A DNA stretch of 9,516 nucleotides from Deltaproteobacteria bacterium. GTDB taxonomy: Bacteria; Myxococcota_A; Polyangia; JAAYKL01. The notes beneath the pieces are model-generated. The model was not told the origin of the DNA, did not search any database, and saw nothing but the letters and a program-made list of their open reading frames with translations. The stretch lies in contig JAABTR010000065.1 of NCBI GenBank assembly GCA_011389755.1, positions 1 to 9,516 of the forward strand, in the 5' to 3' direction. Positions 1 to 8,529 of the stretch are shown here, piece by piece. Made by a program: the position numbers and the translations under genes. Within the stretch, counting starts at the first letter, position 1. Every line of letters starts with the position of its first letter.

Positions 1-252
1 GCTCCTTTCGCCTCGGAGGCGACGGCGTGCACGTGGTGCCAGGAAAACCCGCTCATAGCGGGCGGCGAAGACGGCGAAGACGGCGATGACACCATCATCG
101 ACCACGTGCTCATCGAGAGCGACGCGGATATCGAAGTCGTGGAGACCAGACGCATCTTCGACGAGCCGCTCGACATCACCGCGGATGGCGAAGAGATCAC
201 CACCCGGCTGTCAGACCACTACGGCGTCTACGTGGACATCGTCGCTTTGTGA
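1..252 (+). CDS. Endonuclease/exonuclease/phosphatase (EEP) family protein, 3' end only
   Basis: Reading frame 1 is open from the window edge to TGA at 250-252, giving the last 83 residues of a larger protein. The C-terminal core of the EEP (DNase I / sphingomyelinase-like) fold is visible: a Thr-Trp pair at partial residues 11-12 followed by an Asn-Pro, then IDHV at 33-36, then the family's closing catalytic motif SDHYGV at 71-76, whose Asp-His pair normally completes the active site. These enzymes cleave phosphodiester bonds in nucleic acids, phospholipids or inositol phosphates; the substrate cannot be told from this fragment. An acidic Gly-Glu-Asp repeat (residues 21-30) sits just before IDHV, where relatives usually have a short loop. 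The gene converges on the TonB-family gene with only 13 bases between stops, and no terminator hairpin is evident there. Confidence 0.8.
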   Translation, partial: APFASEATACTWCQENPLIAGGEDGEDGDDTIIDHVLIESDADIEVVETRRIFDEPLDITADGEEITTRLSDHYGVYVDIVAL

Positions 253-265
253 CAAAAACGGGTGC

Positions 266-1294
266 TCAGCCATCCTCGACCATCATCTGGGCGTCATCGG
301 TGTCGATCCACTGTTTCTCTTCCCCCGGGGCTCGCAGAATATAGGGCTCCACATTGAAGACGCCGCACTTGCGGCGGTTGCGGTGAAACCCCCAGCGCAG
401 GTACACGCGGTTGTTCCACGACAAGATGGCCCTCGGCGGAGGGTTGAACGGGGCGCTGCGATAGATGGAATCCACCGCGGCGGCGTCGAAGACCGTGTTT
501 CCAGAGGTTCGGACCAGGCGGACTTCGCTGAGGTGTCCGTTTTCGAGGATCTCGATCTCGGTTAACGCGCTCAAAGAGAAATCGTTTAAAGGGTGGTCAG
601 GGGCGAGGCTGGGCAAGGAGCCCAAAAAGCTGTCAGCGAAGACGACGTGAATGCGATCGTGGATGATGTCGATGTAGCTGCGAAACACCTGCTTGCGCGG
701 CCCCAGAGGCTCCTGGTTGCCTGGGACCACGAAGCTTTTGTTATTGGCCATGGCCTGGCGCACCCGGCCGGTCATCTCTCCGAACCCGAACCCTTGGCGC
801 CTCTTTTTTAGCGACTCTTGGGCATAGGCGCGCCGCTGTTCGGCCTGCTCGGTGCCAAAGGCCCGTTCGAACGACGACCAGTCGAGTCCGAGATTGATCT
901 CGGACGGCCGAGGAGGCTCCGGCGTTTTTTTCTCCGTGGTCGCCACCTCGCCAGCGGGTCCGGCCCGCTCGGGAGGCCCGAAGGTCTCCCCAGGCGCCGG
1001 CTGTGCCTTGCGCTGGGCAACGGGCTCGGGGCGGCTGGCCTCGGGTGTTTTTTCCTTGGGCTTTGAGGGCATTGGAGCCGGCGTCGGCTGCGTCTCGGCC
1101 TGGGGCTTGGGCTCTTCCTTTTCCGGCGCCGGCGACACGAGCACGACCTCGTGACGCTTTGGGGGCTCGGGGGCCTCGGGCTGCCATATCTCAAAGACGC
1201 CCCAGAGCGCTACGATATGTAGGAGCAGCGCGATCGCGGTCGCCAGCGCGATGGCCTTGCGCCGCGAAAACCGCTGTCGTTGCTCGAAATTCAT
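266..1294 (-). CDS. TonB-family energy transducer protein
   Basis: 342 residues with the classic TonB layout: a short basic N-terminus (residues 1-13), one signal-anchor helix (about 14-37), a long Pro/Glu/Lys-rich periplasmic linker (about 38-132), a charged helical stretch (140-182), and a C-terminal TonB/TolA-like domain (about 205-300). That domain includes the strand-turn-strand 'TEIEILENGHLSEVRLVRTS' (245-264), then an FDAAAVDSIYRSAPFNPPP-like segment (269-287) typical of the family. TonB proteins couple inner-membrane proton-motive force, through ExbB/ExbD, to outer-membrane receptors. No exbB, exbD or receptor gene lies in the window, so the partner is unknown. About 40 residues follow the core domain, ending in an acidic tail, which is longer than usual. 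The ATG at 1294 is chosen because the anchor helix follows at once; the frame stays open further upstream but would overlap the divergent kinase gene. No Shine-Dalgarno sequence precedes the ATG. Confidence 0.85.
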   Translation of the reverse strand: MNFEQRQRFSRRKAIALATAIALLLHIVALWGVFEIWQPEAPEPPKRHEVVLVSPAPEKEEPKPQAETQPTPAPMPSKPKEKTPEASRPEPVAQRKAQPAPGETFGPPERAGPAGEVATTEKKTPEPPRPSEINLGLDWSSFERAFGTEQAEQRRAYAQESLKKRRQGFGFGEMTGRVRQAMANNKSFVVPGNQEPLGPRKQVFRSYIDIIHDRIHVVFADSFLGSLPSLAPDHPLNDFSLSALTEIEILENGHLSEVRLVRTSGNTVFDAAAVDSIYRSAPFNPPPRAILSWNNRVYLRWGFHRNRRKCGVFNVEPYILRAPGEEKQWIDTDDAQMMVEDG

Positions 1295-1308
1295 GTTTTC
1301 ACTATAAC
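1280..1308 (+). promoter_or_regulatory. Putative promoter for the kinase operon
   Basis: On the plus strand TATAAC (1303-1308, 5 of 6 to consensus) lies 17 bases after TTGCTC (1280-1285, only TTG conserved). The start would be near 1315, leaving a leader of about 95 nt before the ATG at 1410. The -10 overlaps the minus-strand -10 of the TonB-family gene. The weak -35, which lies inside the TonB-family coding sequence, makes this a tentative call; an activator could be needed. Confidence 0.3.
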
Positions 1309-1309
1309 A
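1301..1309 (-). promoter_or_regulatory. Putative extended -10 promoter of the TonB-family gene (leaderless)
   Basis: Read on the minus strand, the bases are TGT-TATAGT: an extended -10 TGn followed by a hexamer matching TATAAT at 5 of 6 positions. The hexamer ends six bases before the ATG, so the expected transcription start falls on or next to the A of the start codon. No Shine-Dalgarno is present and no good -35 lies 17 bases upstream, which is compatible with an extended -10 promoter. This is read from sequence only. Confidence 0.45.
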
Positions 1310-1397
1310 CTGTGCAGGCTCGAGCGTTCGCGGAAAAGGCAGACGTCGCCCGGCTCTCGCTATCGGCGCTCGCCGCGCCCGAACCGGGTGACGAAGT

Positions 1398-1402
1398 AAG
1401 GA
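1398..1402 (+). promoter_or_regulatory. Ribosome binding site of the hybrid kinase
   Basis: AAGGA seven bases before the ATG at 1410 supports that start and shows that the divergent partner gene, which lacks such a site, differs in how translation begins. Confidence 0.6.
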
Positions 1403-1409
1403 CAGGCCC

Positions 1410-3413
<2,004 letters not shown>

Positions 3414-3485
3414 TGGAGGCGACCCGATGCGCGAGGCGCGGCTCACCTACCAGGCAGCTGAGGGCGGCCACGCCGGGAAAGGGAT

Positions 3486-3489
3486 GAGG
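3486..3489 (+). promoter_or_regulatory. Ribosome binding site of the membrane sensor kinase
   Basis: GAGG five bases before the ATG at 3495. It sits at the end of an 81-base gap (3414-3494) in which I see no convincing promoter or terminator, so read-through from the hybrid kinase gene is likely. Confidence 0.4.
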
Positions 3490-3494
3490 CGCGC

Positions 3495-5330
3495 ATGGGG
3501 CTGCTGAGCAAATTGTCAATCCGCACCAAGGCCATCGTCGTCATCGTGCTCGTAAATGTCCTGACCTTGGGCGCCTTCAGCCTCCTGGTCATTCAGCGGG
3601 AAATCGCCACTTTCGAAGAGACCCTCGTCAACGAGACCCGTCTCATCGCGCGGGTCGCGGGCGACTACTCCGTGATCGACCTTGTTTTCCGCGACAAAGA
3701 TTCCGCCCACACGACCCTGAGCCACCTTGCGAACGTCCCCAACATAGACGGCGCCGTGCTCTTCGACCACAATGCCGCCCCGTTTGCGAGCTTTACGCGC
3801 TCAAATGAGGACAAGACCCCTTTGCGTTTTCGGGACGAAGGCACTTTTTTCGACGACGACGTCCTCCATGTCTATCTCCCGATTAACTATGACGGGGAAA
3901 AGATCGGCACCATCTACCTGCGCTCGGGGACCACTCGACTGACGGAGAACATCACGCAGTATCTGCGCAACATGCTGATGCTCGCAGGCATGGTGGTCGT
4001 CTTCGCGGCGTTCTTGGCCCTGACCGCCCAGACGTTCATCACGCGGCCGATCCAGTTCCTCGCCAAGACGACCAAGCAAATTTCGTCGAACAACGACTAC
4101 TCGCTTCGGGTCCCGGTCACCAGCCAAGACGAGATAGGCATTTTGTGCGAAGGCTTCAACGATATGCTCTCCCAGATCGAGCACCGAGAGATCGAGCGCG
4201 ACATCGCCGAAGAGGCGGTTAAAAAATCCGAGTCTCGGTTTCGCAACATCATCGAGCAGTCCGGGGATGCCATGTACGTGGTCCAGGGCGGCCGCATCGC
4301 CTACCTCAATCCAAAGTTCGTGCAGCTGCTCGACCTGCCCGAAGAGGATATCGCCGCGGATCCGGACGCGGTGGTCGACGCTTTTTCGGGGTTTATACGG
4401 TCCACCGGCGAGCTCGTGGAGAGTCATGGAGCGCAGGTCCTGTCGCGCCCCAAGCTGGAATTCGAGGGCTACACCGCCTCCGGAGACACCTACAACTTCG
4501 AGGCCAACCTCGCGAAGATCGAGTGGGACAACCGCCCGGCCGCCCTGGGCACCCTGCGGGACGTCACCCATCGCAGACGCAATGAGCAGCAGCTGCGCCA
4601 ACAACAAACGCAGCTCAACAAGTACGCCACCGAGCTCGAGCGCAGCAACCGGGAGCTCAACCAGTTCGCCTACGTCACCTCCCACGACCTCAAAGCGCCT
4701 CTGCGGGCGATCTCGAGCCTGTCCCAGTGGATCGAGGAAGACCTGGGCGACGTGCTCACCGAAGAGACCCACAAGCAGATGAACCTCTTGCGCGGCCGGG
4801 TGGACAGGATGGAGGCCCTCATCAACGGCATCCTGGAATACTCTCGGGTTGGCCGCATCAGGACCAACCTAGAGACCGTGAACATAAAATCGCTCCTCGA
4901 AGACATCGTGGACTTGCTGGCGCCGCCGGCGGAGTTCACCGTGGAGATCGGCCCGAACATGCCCACCTTGAAGACCGAAAAGCACCGCATCCAACAGGTC
5001 TTCGCCAACCTCATAAGCAACGCCCTCAAGTACGTGGGCCGCCCCGACGGGCTGGTCCAAATCTTCGTCCGGGACCGAGAAATCTTTTACGAGTTCACCG
5101 TACAAGACAACGGTCCGGGTATCGATCCGAGCTTCCACGACAAAATTTTTGTCATTTTCCAGACGCTGCAGGCCCGAGACAAGTACGAGAGCACAGGCGT
5201 CGGCCTGTCCATCGTCAAAAAAATCGTCGAAGACAAAGGCGGCGCGGTGACACTCGAGTCCGAGCCTGAAAAAGGCGCCCGATTCGTATTTAACTGGCCC
5301 AAAATCGACCCGCTGCTCGAAAACGGGTAA
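3495..5330 (+). CDS. Membrane sensor histidine kinase: CHASE8-like, HAMP, PAS, HisKA, HATPase
   Basis: 611 residues. TM1 (about 13-34) and TM2 (about 159-182) enclose a periplasmic domain of about 125 residues resembling CHASE8, with its typical L-F-x-D-x-x-x-A core (63-71), 'GAVLFD' strand (86-91) and closing 'GEKIGTIYLRS' (134-144). HAMP follows (about 183-232, RP at 184-185, DEIG at 212-215), then a PAS domain (about 247-360) and a coiled coil (362-388). HisKA has the H-box FAYVTSHDLKAPLR with phospho-His H397; this SHDL-x-APLR type is common in phytochrome-like and related kinases. HATPase has N509, DNGPG at 538-542 and STGVGLSIV at 567-574. It would sense an envelope or periplasmic signal and phosphorylate a response regulator; the Rcp1-like gene starting 27 bases downstream is the obvious partner. 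All catalytic residues look intact. The ligand is unknown, and the CHASE8 call is by pattern only. Confidence 0.92.
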   Translation: MGLLSKLSIRTKAIVVIVLVNVLTLGAFSLLVIQREIATFEETLVNETRLIARVAGDYSVIDLVFRDKDSAHTTLSHLANVPNIDGAVLFDHNAAPFASFTRSNEDKTPLRFRDEGTFFDDDVLHVYLPINYDGEKIGTIYLRSGTTRLTENITQYLRNMLMLAGMVVVFAAFLALTAQTFITRPIQFLAKTTKQISSNNDYSLRVPVTSQDEIGILCEGFNDMLSQIEHREIERDIAEEAVKKSESRFRNIIEQSGDAMYVVQGGRIAYLNPKFVQLLDLPEEDIAADPDAVVDAFSGFIRSTGELVESHGAQVLSRPKLEFEGYTASGDTYNFEANLAKIEWDNRPAALGTLRDVTHRRRNEQQLRQQQTQLNKYATELERSNRELNQFAYVTSHDLKAPLRAISSLSQWIEEDLGDVLTEETHKQMNLLRGRVDRMEALINGILEYSRVGRIRTNLETVNIKSLLEDIVDLLAPPAEFTVEIGPNMPTLKTEKHRIQQVFANLISNALKYVGRPDGLVQIFVRDREIFYEFTVQDNGPGIDPSFHDKIFVIFQTLQARDKYESTGVGLSIVKKIVEDKGGAVTLESEPEKGARFVFNWPKIDPLLENG

Positions 5331-5357
5331 GATGAGTCTCATGGAGTGTGATTGATC

Positions 5358-5804
5358 ATGGAGCTGGCCAGGATGTTCGAAACCGCTGAGCGAACTTCTA
5401 TTCTCTTGGTCGAGGACGACCAAGTCGACGTCATGAACGTCAAACGGGCGTTTCGAAAAAACAACATCAAGACGCCTTTATATGTGGCATGGGACGGTAT
5501 CGAGGCGCTGGAGATGCTCAGGGGCCCTCGAAGCAGCGAGCTGGAGATCTTCCCCAAGATCGTCTTGCTGGACATCAATATGCCGCGCATGAACGGCATC
5601 GAACTGCTGCGCGAGATCCGGGGGGACGACAAGCTCAGCAAACTGCTGGTCTTCGTCCTGACGACATCGTCGAACGACGAAGACATCATCAACGCCTACA
5701 GCCTCAACGTGGCCGGCTACATCCTCAAGCCCGTCACTTTCGATAAGTTCGTCGAAGCGGTATCGACCCTGAGCAAATTCTGGAACATCAACGAGCTACC
5801 TTGA
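5358..5804 (+). CDS. Rcp1-like single-domain response regulator
   Basis: 148 residues forming one receiver domain and nothing else. Acidic pocket E19/D20/D21, phosphoacceptor D72 (LLDINMPRMNG), T102 in VLTTSSNDEDI and K124 in YILKP are all present. The long loop between beta-3 and alpha-2, the TTS-x-x-x-x-DI stretch and the ending FW-x-x-x-x-LP are hallmarks of the Rcp1 type that partners phytochrome-like kinases. It has no DNA-binding output domain, so it must act by protein contact or by passing phosphate on. It follows the membrane kinase by 27 bases and overlaps the next gene by four. The start is uncertain: ATG 5358 is preferred, but TTG 5352 has a GGAG (5343-5346) five bases upstream, and ATG 5373 is also possible. 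Family assignment is firm; pairing with the upstream kinase is inference. Confidence 0.92.
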   Translation: MELARMFETAERTSILLVEDDQVDVMNVKRAFRKNNIKTPLYVAWDGIEALEMLRGPRSSELEIFPKIVLLDINMPRMNGIELLREIRGDDKLSKLLVFVLTTSSNDEDIINAYSLNVAGYILKPVTFDKFVEAVSTLSKFWNINELP

Positions 5805-6553
5805 AAGCCCCTCACATCGCCTTGCCCCCCATGCGAACAGTGGTGTGCGTTCCCACCTACAACGAGCGGGAAAACCTCCTGGCGCTGATCAACGAGATCA
5901 ACAAGGCGGCGCCGTCCGCGAGCGTCCTCGTCGTCGATGACGGTTCACCGGACGGCACCGGCGAGCTCGCTCAGAGGATCGCCCAAAAAGACGACCGGGT
6001 GCACGTATTGCATCGCCTCCGCAAAGACGGCCTCGGCCGGGCCTACATCGACGCCTTTGACTGGGCCCTCGAGCGCGGCTACGACGCCGTGGTGCAAATG
6101 GACGCCGATTTCTCCCACCACCCGCGCTACTTGCCCCGGATGCTGGAGCTCTTGACCGCCTCGGACGTGGCGGTGGGGTCGCGCCGGGTGCCCGATGGAG
6201 GAGTGACAGGCTGGCCTCTTGGCCGCCGCCTGCTCTCGCGTCTGGGCAGCGCGTACAGCCGGATGGTGCTCGGCACCGATGTCCGAGATCTCACCGGCGG
6301 GTTCAACGGCTACACCCGCGAGGCCCTCGACGAGATCGATTACCGCACCGTGCGCTCGAGCGGGTATGCTTTTCAAATCGAAATGAAGTATCGTTGCACG
6401 CAAAAGGGCCTGCGCATCGAGGAATTCCCCATCGTCTTTCGAGATCGCCGGCGAGGAAAATCGAAAATGAGCGCCGCCATCGCGGCTGAGGCTCTCGCGA
6501 GGGTCGCTTTTTTGCGCATCGAAACCGCCTTGTCGAGGAGAAATCACTCATGA
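5801..6553 (+). CDS. GT2 glycosyltransferase, DPM1-like (polyprenol-phosphate mannose synthase type)
   Basis: 250 residues of family GT2. Visible motifs are VCVPTYNE (15-22), VVDDGSPDGT (44-53), the metal- and sugar-nucleotide-binding DAD inside QMDADFSHHP (99-108), and DLTGGFNGYTREAL (163-176), all characteristic of dolichol/polyprenol-phosphate mannose synthases. These enzymes transfer a sugar from a nucleotide donor, usually GDP-mannose, to a lipid phosphate on the cytoplasmic face of the membrane, supplying sugar for protein or envelope glycosylation. The sequence ends soon after the catalytic domain, without the C-terminal membrane helices or GtrA-like extension of some relatives. The TTG at 5801 overlaps the previous stop (TTGA), suggesting translational coupling; the next candidate, ATG 5831, lacks a Shine-Dalgarno sequence and would still keep the whole catalytic domain. 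Donor and acceptor are not proven by sequence. Confidence 0.88.
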   Translation: MKAPHIALPPMRTVVCVPTYNERENLLALINEINKAAPSASVLVVDDGSPDGTGELAQRIAQKDDRVHVLHRLRKDGLGRAYIDAFDWALERGYDAVVQMDADFSHHPRYLPRMLELLTASDVAVGSRRVPDGGVTGWPLGRRLLSRLGSAYSRMVLGTDVRDLTGGFNGYTREALDEIDYRTVRSSGYAFQIEMKYRCTQKGLRIEEFPIVFRDRRRGKSKMSAAIAAEALARVAFLRIETALSRRNHS

Positions 6554-7053
6554 GCACGACGAAAACGCTCGGATGTCATCTCTTGTTTCTATCGATCCTG
6601 AGCACCGCGCCTCTTGCCAAGGCGGACACACCGGAGTGCGAGACTCTCGAGATCGACCAACCCAGCCCGATGCTCACCGACCTCAACATCGTCTACACGT
6701 GGGAGTCCTCGTGCGCGAACTCCCCCAAGACCGTGGTTGCCTTGAGAGACGACGCGGAGGTCAAAGTCTCTTTCGACAAGAGCAAGGACGGCGAGCTGAT
6801 CCGGTACGAGGGCACGCTGAGAGGCACCACAGCGGGTATGCACCACATCGGTGTCGCCGTGACGCTCGATGACGGCTCGAGCTACGACCTGATCGAGAGC
6901 GTGCTCGTTTCGGGGACGACGGCCAAGGGGGCCGAGTCCACGGAGGTTGAGGACGACGGCTCCGGCGGCTGCTTCGTTGCGAAACTCGGTCGTCCCAAAG
7001 GAGCGACCCTATTCGGCCTCCTCACAGCGCTCTGGTCGTCTCTTTCTGGCTAG
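6550..7053 (+). CDS. Small secreted protein with CTERM-like GGC tail, function unknown
   Basis: 167 residues; I do not recognise the family. A signal peptide is clear: basic start, hydrophobic core about 8-21, and a likely cleavage after AKA at residue 25. The mature part has two cysteines (C30, C55) that could form a disulfide, and alternating beta-strand-like segments (about 45-122) suggestive of a small Ig-like or beta-sandwich domain. An acidic linker (EVEDDGSGG, 132-140) leads to C141, then a short hydrophobic run (151-164) and the stop. Acidic linker, Gly-Gly-Cys and hydrophobic helix resemble C-terminal sorting signals such as MYXO-CTERM, but the basic residues that should end such a signal are missing. 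The ATG overlaps the glycosyltransferase stop (ATGA), so the two are probably translated together, and the last 45 bases overlap the convergent DUF2062 gene. Confidence 0.75.
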   Translation: MSTTKTLGCHLLFLSILSTAPLAKADTPECETLEIDQPSPMLTDLNIVYTWESSCANSPKTVVALRDDAEVKVSFDKSKDGELIRYEGTLRGTTAGMHHIGVAVTLDDGSSYDLIESVLVSGTTAKGAESTEVEDDGSGGCFVAKLGRPKGATLFGLLTALWSSLSG

Positions 7054-7602
7054 CTTCTCGGCGCGCTTGGCCCGATGTCGCCACACGAACCTCAGGGTGA
7101 TCACGTAGGTGGGCACGGCGAAGATCACCCCGAGCATCGTGCCGCCCACGAAAAGAGGGATGAGCATGTCGGCGCCCAGGTGCAGGATGCGCTGGATGCT
7201 CTCGAGCATCTCGGACCATTGCCAGTTCGCGGCTTCGTCGATGATGGCCCGGAACCGCTCCCAGCCGACCGGTTCGCTGCTTGTGAACAGGAGCCCGAAC
7301 CGGTAGTCCATGTAGTAGATCGGCAACACGGTCACGGGGTTCGTGATCCACACTCCGGCCAAAGCGGCCTTGAGGTTCGCGCGGAAAGGCAGCGCGACCA
7401 CCGCGACCACCGCCATCTGGATCCCCATGATCGGCATGAGCCCTATAAATATGCCCAGGGCGGCGCCCAGCGCGATCTTGGCAGGTGGATCCTTTTCCTT
7501 GGCGATATCGATGAGCTTGCCGAGAGCTCGACGCAGAAGGTCGTTCTTTTCTTGAGCCGGTCGGTTCGAAGGTCGTTCAGCCACTTCATAACTCGCTTTC
7601 AC
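7009..7602 (-). CDS. DUF2062 integral membrane protein
   Basis: 197 residues from GTG 7602. The DUF2062 signature is plain: a basic amphipathic N-terminus, then AKIALGAALGIFIGLMPIMG (41-60), a second hydrophobic stretch (60-75), RANL-x-x-A-x-x-G-x-WITNP-x-T-x-x-P-x-YY (74-97), and a last helix (about 147-173) followed by a strongly basic tail. About three to four membrane segments are expected in the inner membrane. The biochemical role is unknown; the domain is often found beside or fused to GT2 glycosyltransferases, and one lies about 0.5 kb away here on the other strand. The frame stays open to 7749, but that would overlap the divergent phosphorylase gene, so the start is placed near 7602. 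GTG 7602 has no Shine-Dalgarno sequence and GTG 7584 is an alternative. Confidence 0.82.
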   Translation of the reverse strand: MKASYEVAERPSNRPAQEKNDLLRRALGKLIDIAKEKDPPAKIALGAALGIFIGLMPIMGIQMAVVAVVALPFRANLKAALAGVWITNPVTVLPIYYMDYRFGLLFTSSEPVGWERFRAIIDEAANWQWSEMLESIQRILHLGADMLIPLFVGGTMLGVIFAVPTYVITLRFVWRHRAKRAEKLARKRRPERCEEAE

Positions 7603-7695
7603 CGGCGCAGTTTGCCACAAGGTCGGGCCCAACCAAAAGACATAAAAGAACGTGAAGTTGCAATATGCGCCTGTTTGACGCACACTCGGTGAACT
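7603..7695. other. Divergent intergenic region between DUF2062 and phosphorylase genes
   Basis: 93 bases that are more AT-rich than the neighbouring genes and must hold promoters for both directions. They contain a palindromic TTGCAA (7658-7663), TTTGACG (7674-7680) and AT-rich hexamers (CATAAA at 7641-7646), but no pair with good spacing in either direction, so I assign no promoter. A GGTGA at 7688-7692 sits three bases before the phosphorylase ATG and is its likely, weak ribosome binding site. Confidence 0.4.
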
Positions 7696-8529
7696 ATGGC
7701 GAAAGAATGGTGTAAAGTCGACGAGTTGGCGCACGCGCTCGAAAAACATTTTGGGTCAGCGCCCCGAATCGCGGCCGTCTTGGGATCGGGCCTCGGAGGC
7801 GCCGCCTCGGGCCTCGAAGGCCGCTCGAGCGCGCCGACCTCTGAGCTGCCCCACTGGCCGTCATCTACCGTCTCCGGGCACGCCGGAGCGGTCCACAAAG
7901 GACGACTGGGCGGCTGTGACACCGCCATGGTGCAGGGCCGCGTGCATCTCTATGAGGGTTACTCCCCCGAGGAGGTGGTGCGGCCTGTCCGCGCCCTGGT
8001 CACCTGGGGCGTCCAGACCATCATCATCACCAACGCGGCCGGCGGCGTGAACCCGGGCTTTGAGCCGGGCCGCTTGATGCTCATCGAGGATCACCTCAAC
8101 ATGACCGGTCGCAGCCCCCTGCTGGGTCCCAACGACGACACCCGAGGGACGCGCTTCCCCGACATATCAGACCTCTACACAAAGGCACTGCGCCGACTGG
8201 CCGCCGAGGCCGCCGAAGAGCACCAAATCGACCTGTGCCGCGGGGTCTACGCCGGGGTCCTCGGGCCCAGCTACGAGACGCCGGCCGAGGTGCGCATGTT
8301 CGGCGCCCTGGGGGCCGATGCCGTGGGAATGTCCACGGTGCTCGAAGCCGTGGCCGCCGGACATATGGGCGCCGCAGTGCTGGGGATATCCTGCATCACC
8401 AACCGCGCAGCCGGCCTCGAAGGCGCCCTGCTCGACCACGAAGACGTCAAGAAGGCGGGCGCCGCCGCCGCCAGCGACCTCATCACCTTGATCACCGCCG
8501 CCTCGGCAAAGATCGGGCGGGCATCCTGA
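7696..8529 (+). CDS. Purine nucleoside phosphorylase, trimeric (inosine/guanosine type)
   Basis: 277 residues, normal for the trimeric low-molecular-mass PNP family. Phosphate-site motifs GSGLG (30-34), GHAG (61-64) and GRVHLYEGY (81-89) are present, as are ITNAAGGVN (111-119), LGPSYETPAEVR (189-200) and GMSTVLEAVAA (211-221). The base-binding Glu of SYETPAE (E194) and the Asn of ISCITN (N236) match the residues that make mammalian-type PNPs prefer 6-oxopurines. It catalyses reversible phosphorolysis of inosine, guanosine and deoxy forms to the free base and (deoxy)ribose-1-phosphate in the cytoplasm. A small deviation is Leu (216) where relatives usually have Pro in GMSTVPE. Its stop overlaps the cytidine deaminase start, forming a nucleoside salvage operon. 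Confidence 0.94.
   Translation: MAKEWCKVDELAHALEKHFGSAPRIAAVLGSGLGGAASGLEGRSSAPTSELPHWPSSTVSGHAGAVHKGRLGGCDTAMVQGRVHLYEGYSPEEVVRPVRALVTWGVQTIIITNAAGGVNPGFEPGRLMLIEDHLNMTGRSPLLGPNDDTRGTRFPDISDLYTKALRRLAAEAAEEHQIDLCRGVYAGVLGPSYETPAEVRMFGALGADAVGMSTVLEAVAAGHMGAAVLGISCITNRAAGLEGALLDHEDVKKAGAAAASDLITLITAASAKIGRAS

Noticed and set aside
253..265. A terminator between the convergent EEP and TonB-family genes.
   Set aside because: Only 13 bases separate the stops and there is no inverted repeat with a T-run on either strand.
86..565. Plus-strand open frame of 159 codons crossing the end of the EEP gene and into the TonB-family gene.
   Set aside because: It overlaps two genes with clear family motifs, has Ser/Arg-rich low-complexity content and matches nothing recognisable; it is a high-GC shadow frame.
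3801..4772. Minus-strand open frame of 323 codons antisense to the membrane kinase.
   Set aside because: It is exactly antisense to a strongly conserved kinase frame and its composition is what complementary reading of high-GC codons yields; no domain is seen.
7603..7749. Upstream extension of the DUF2062 frame to ATG 7749.
   Set aside because: It would run through the phosphorylase start and its upstream region; DUF2062 proteins normally begin shortly before the basic amphipathic helix.
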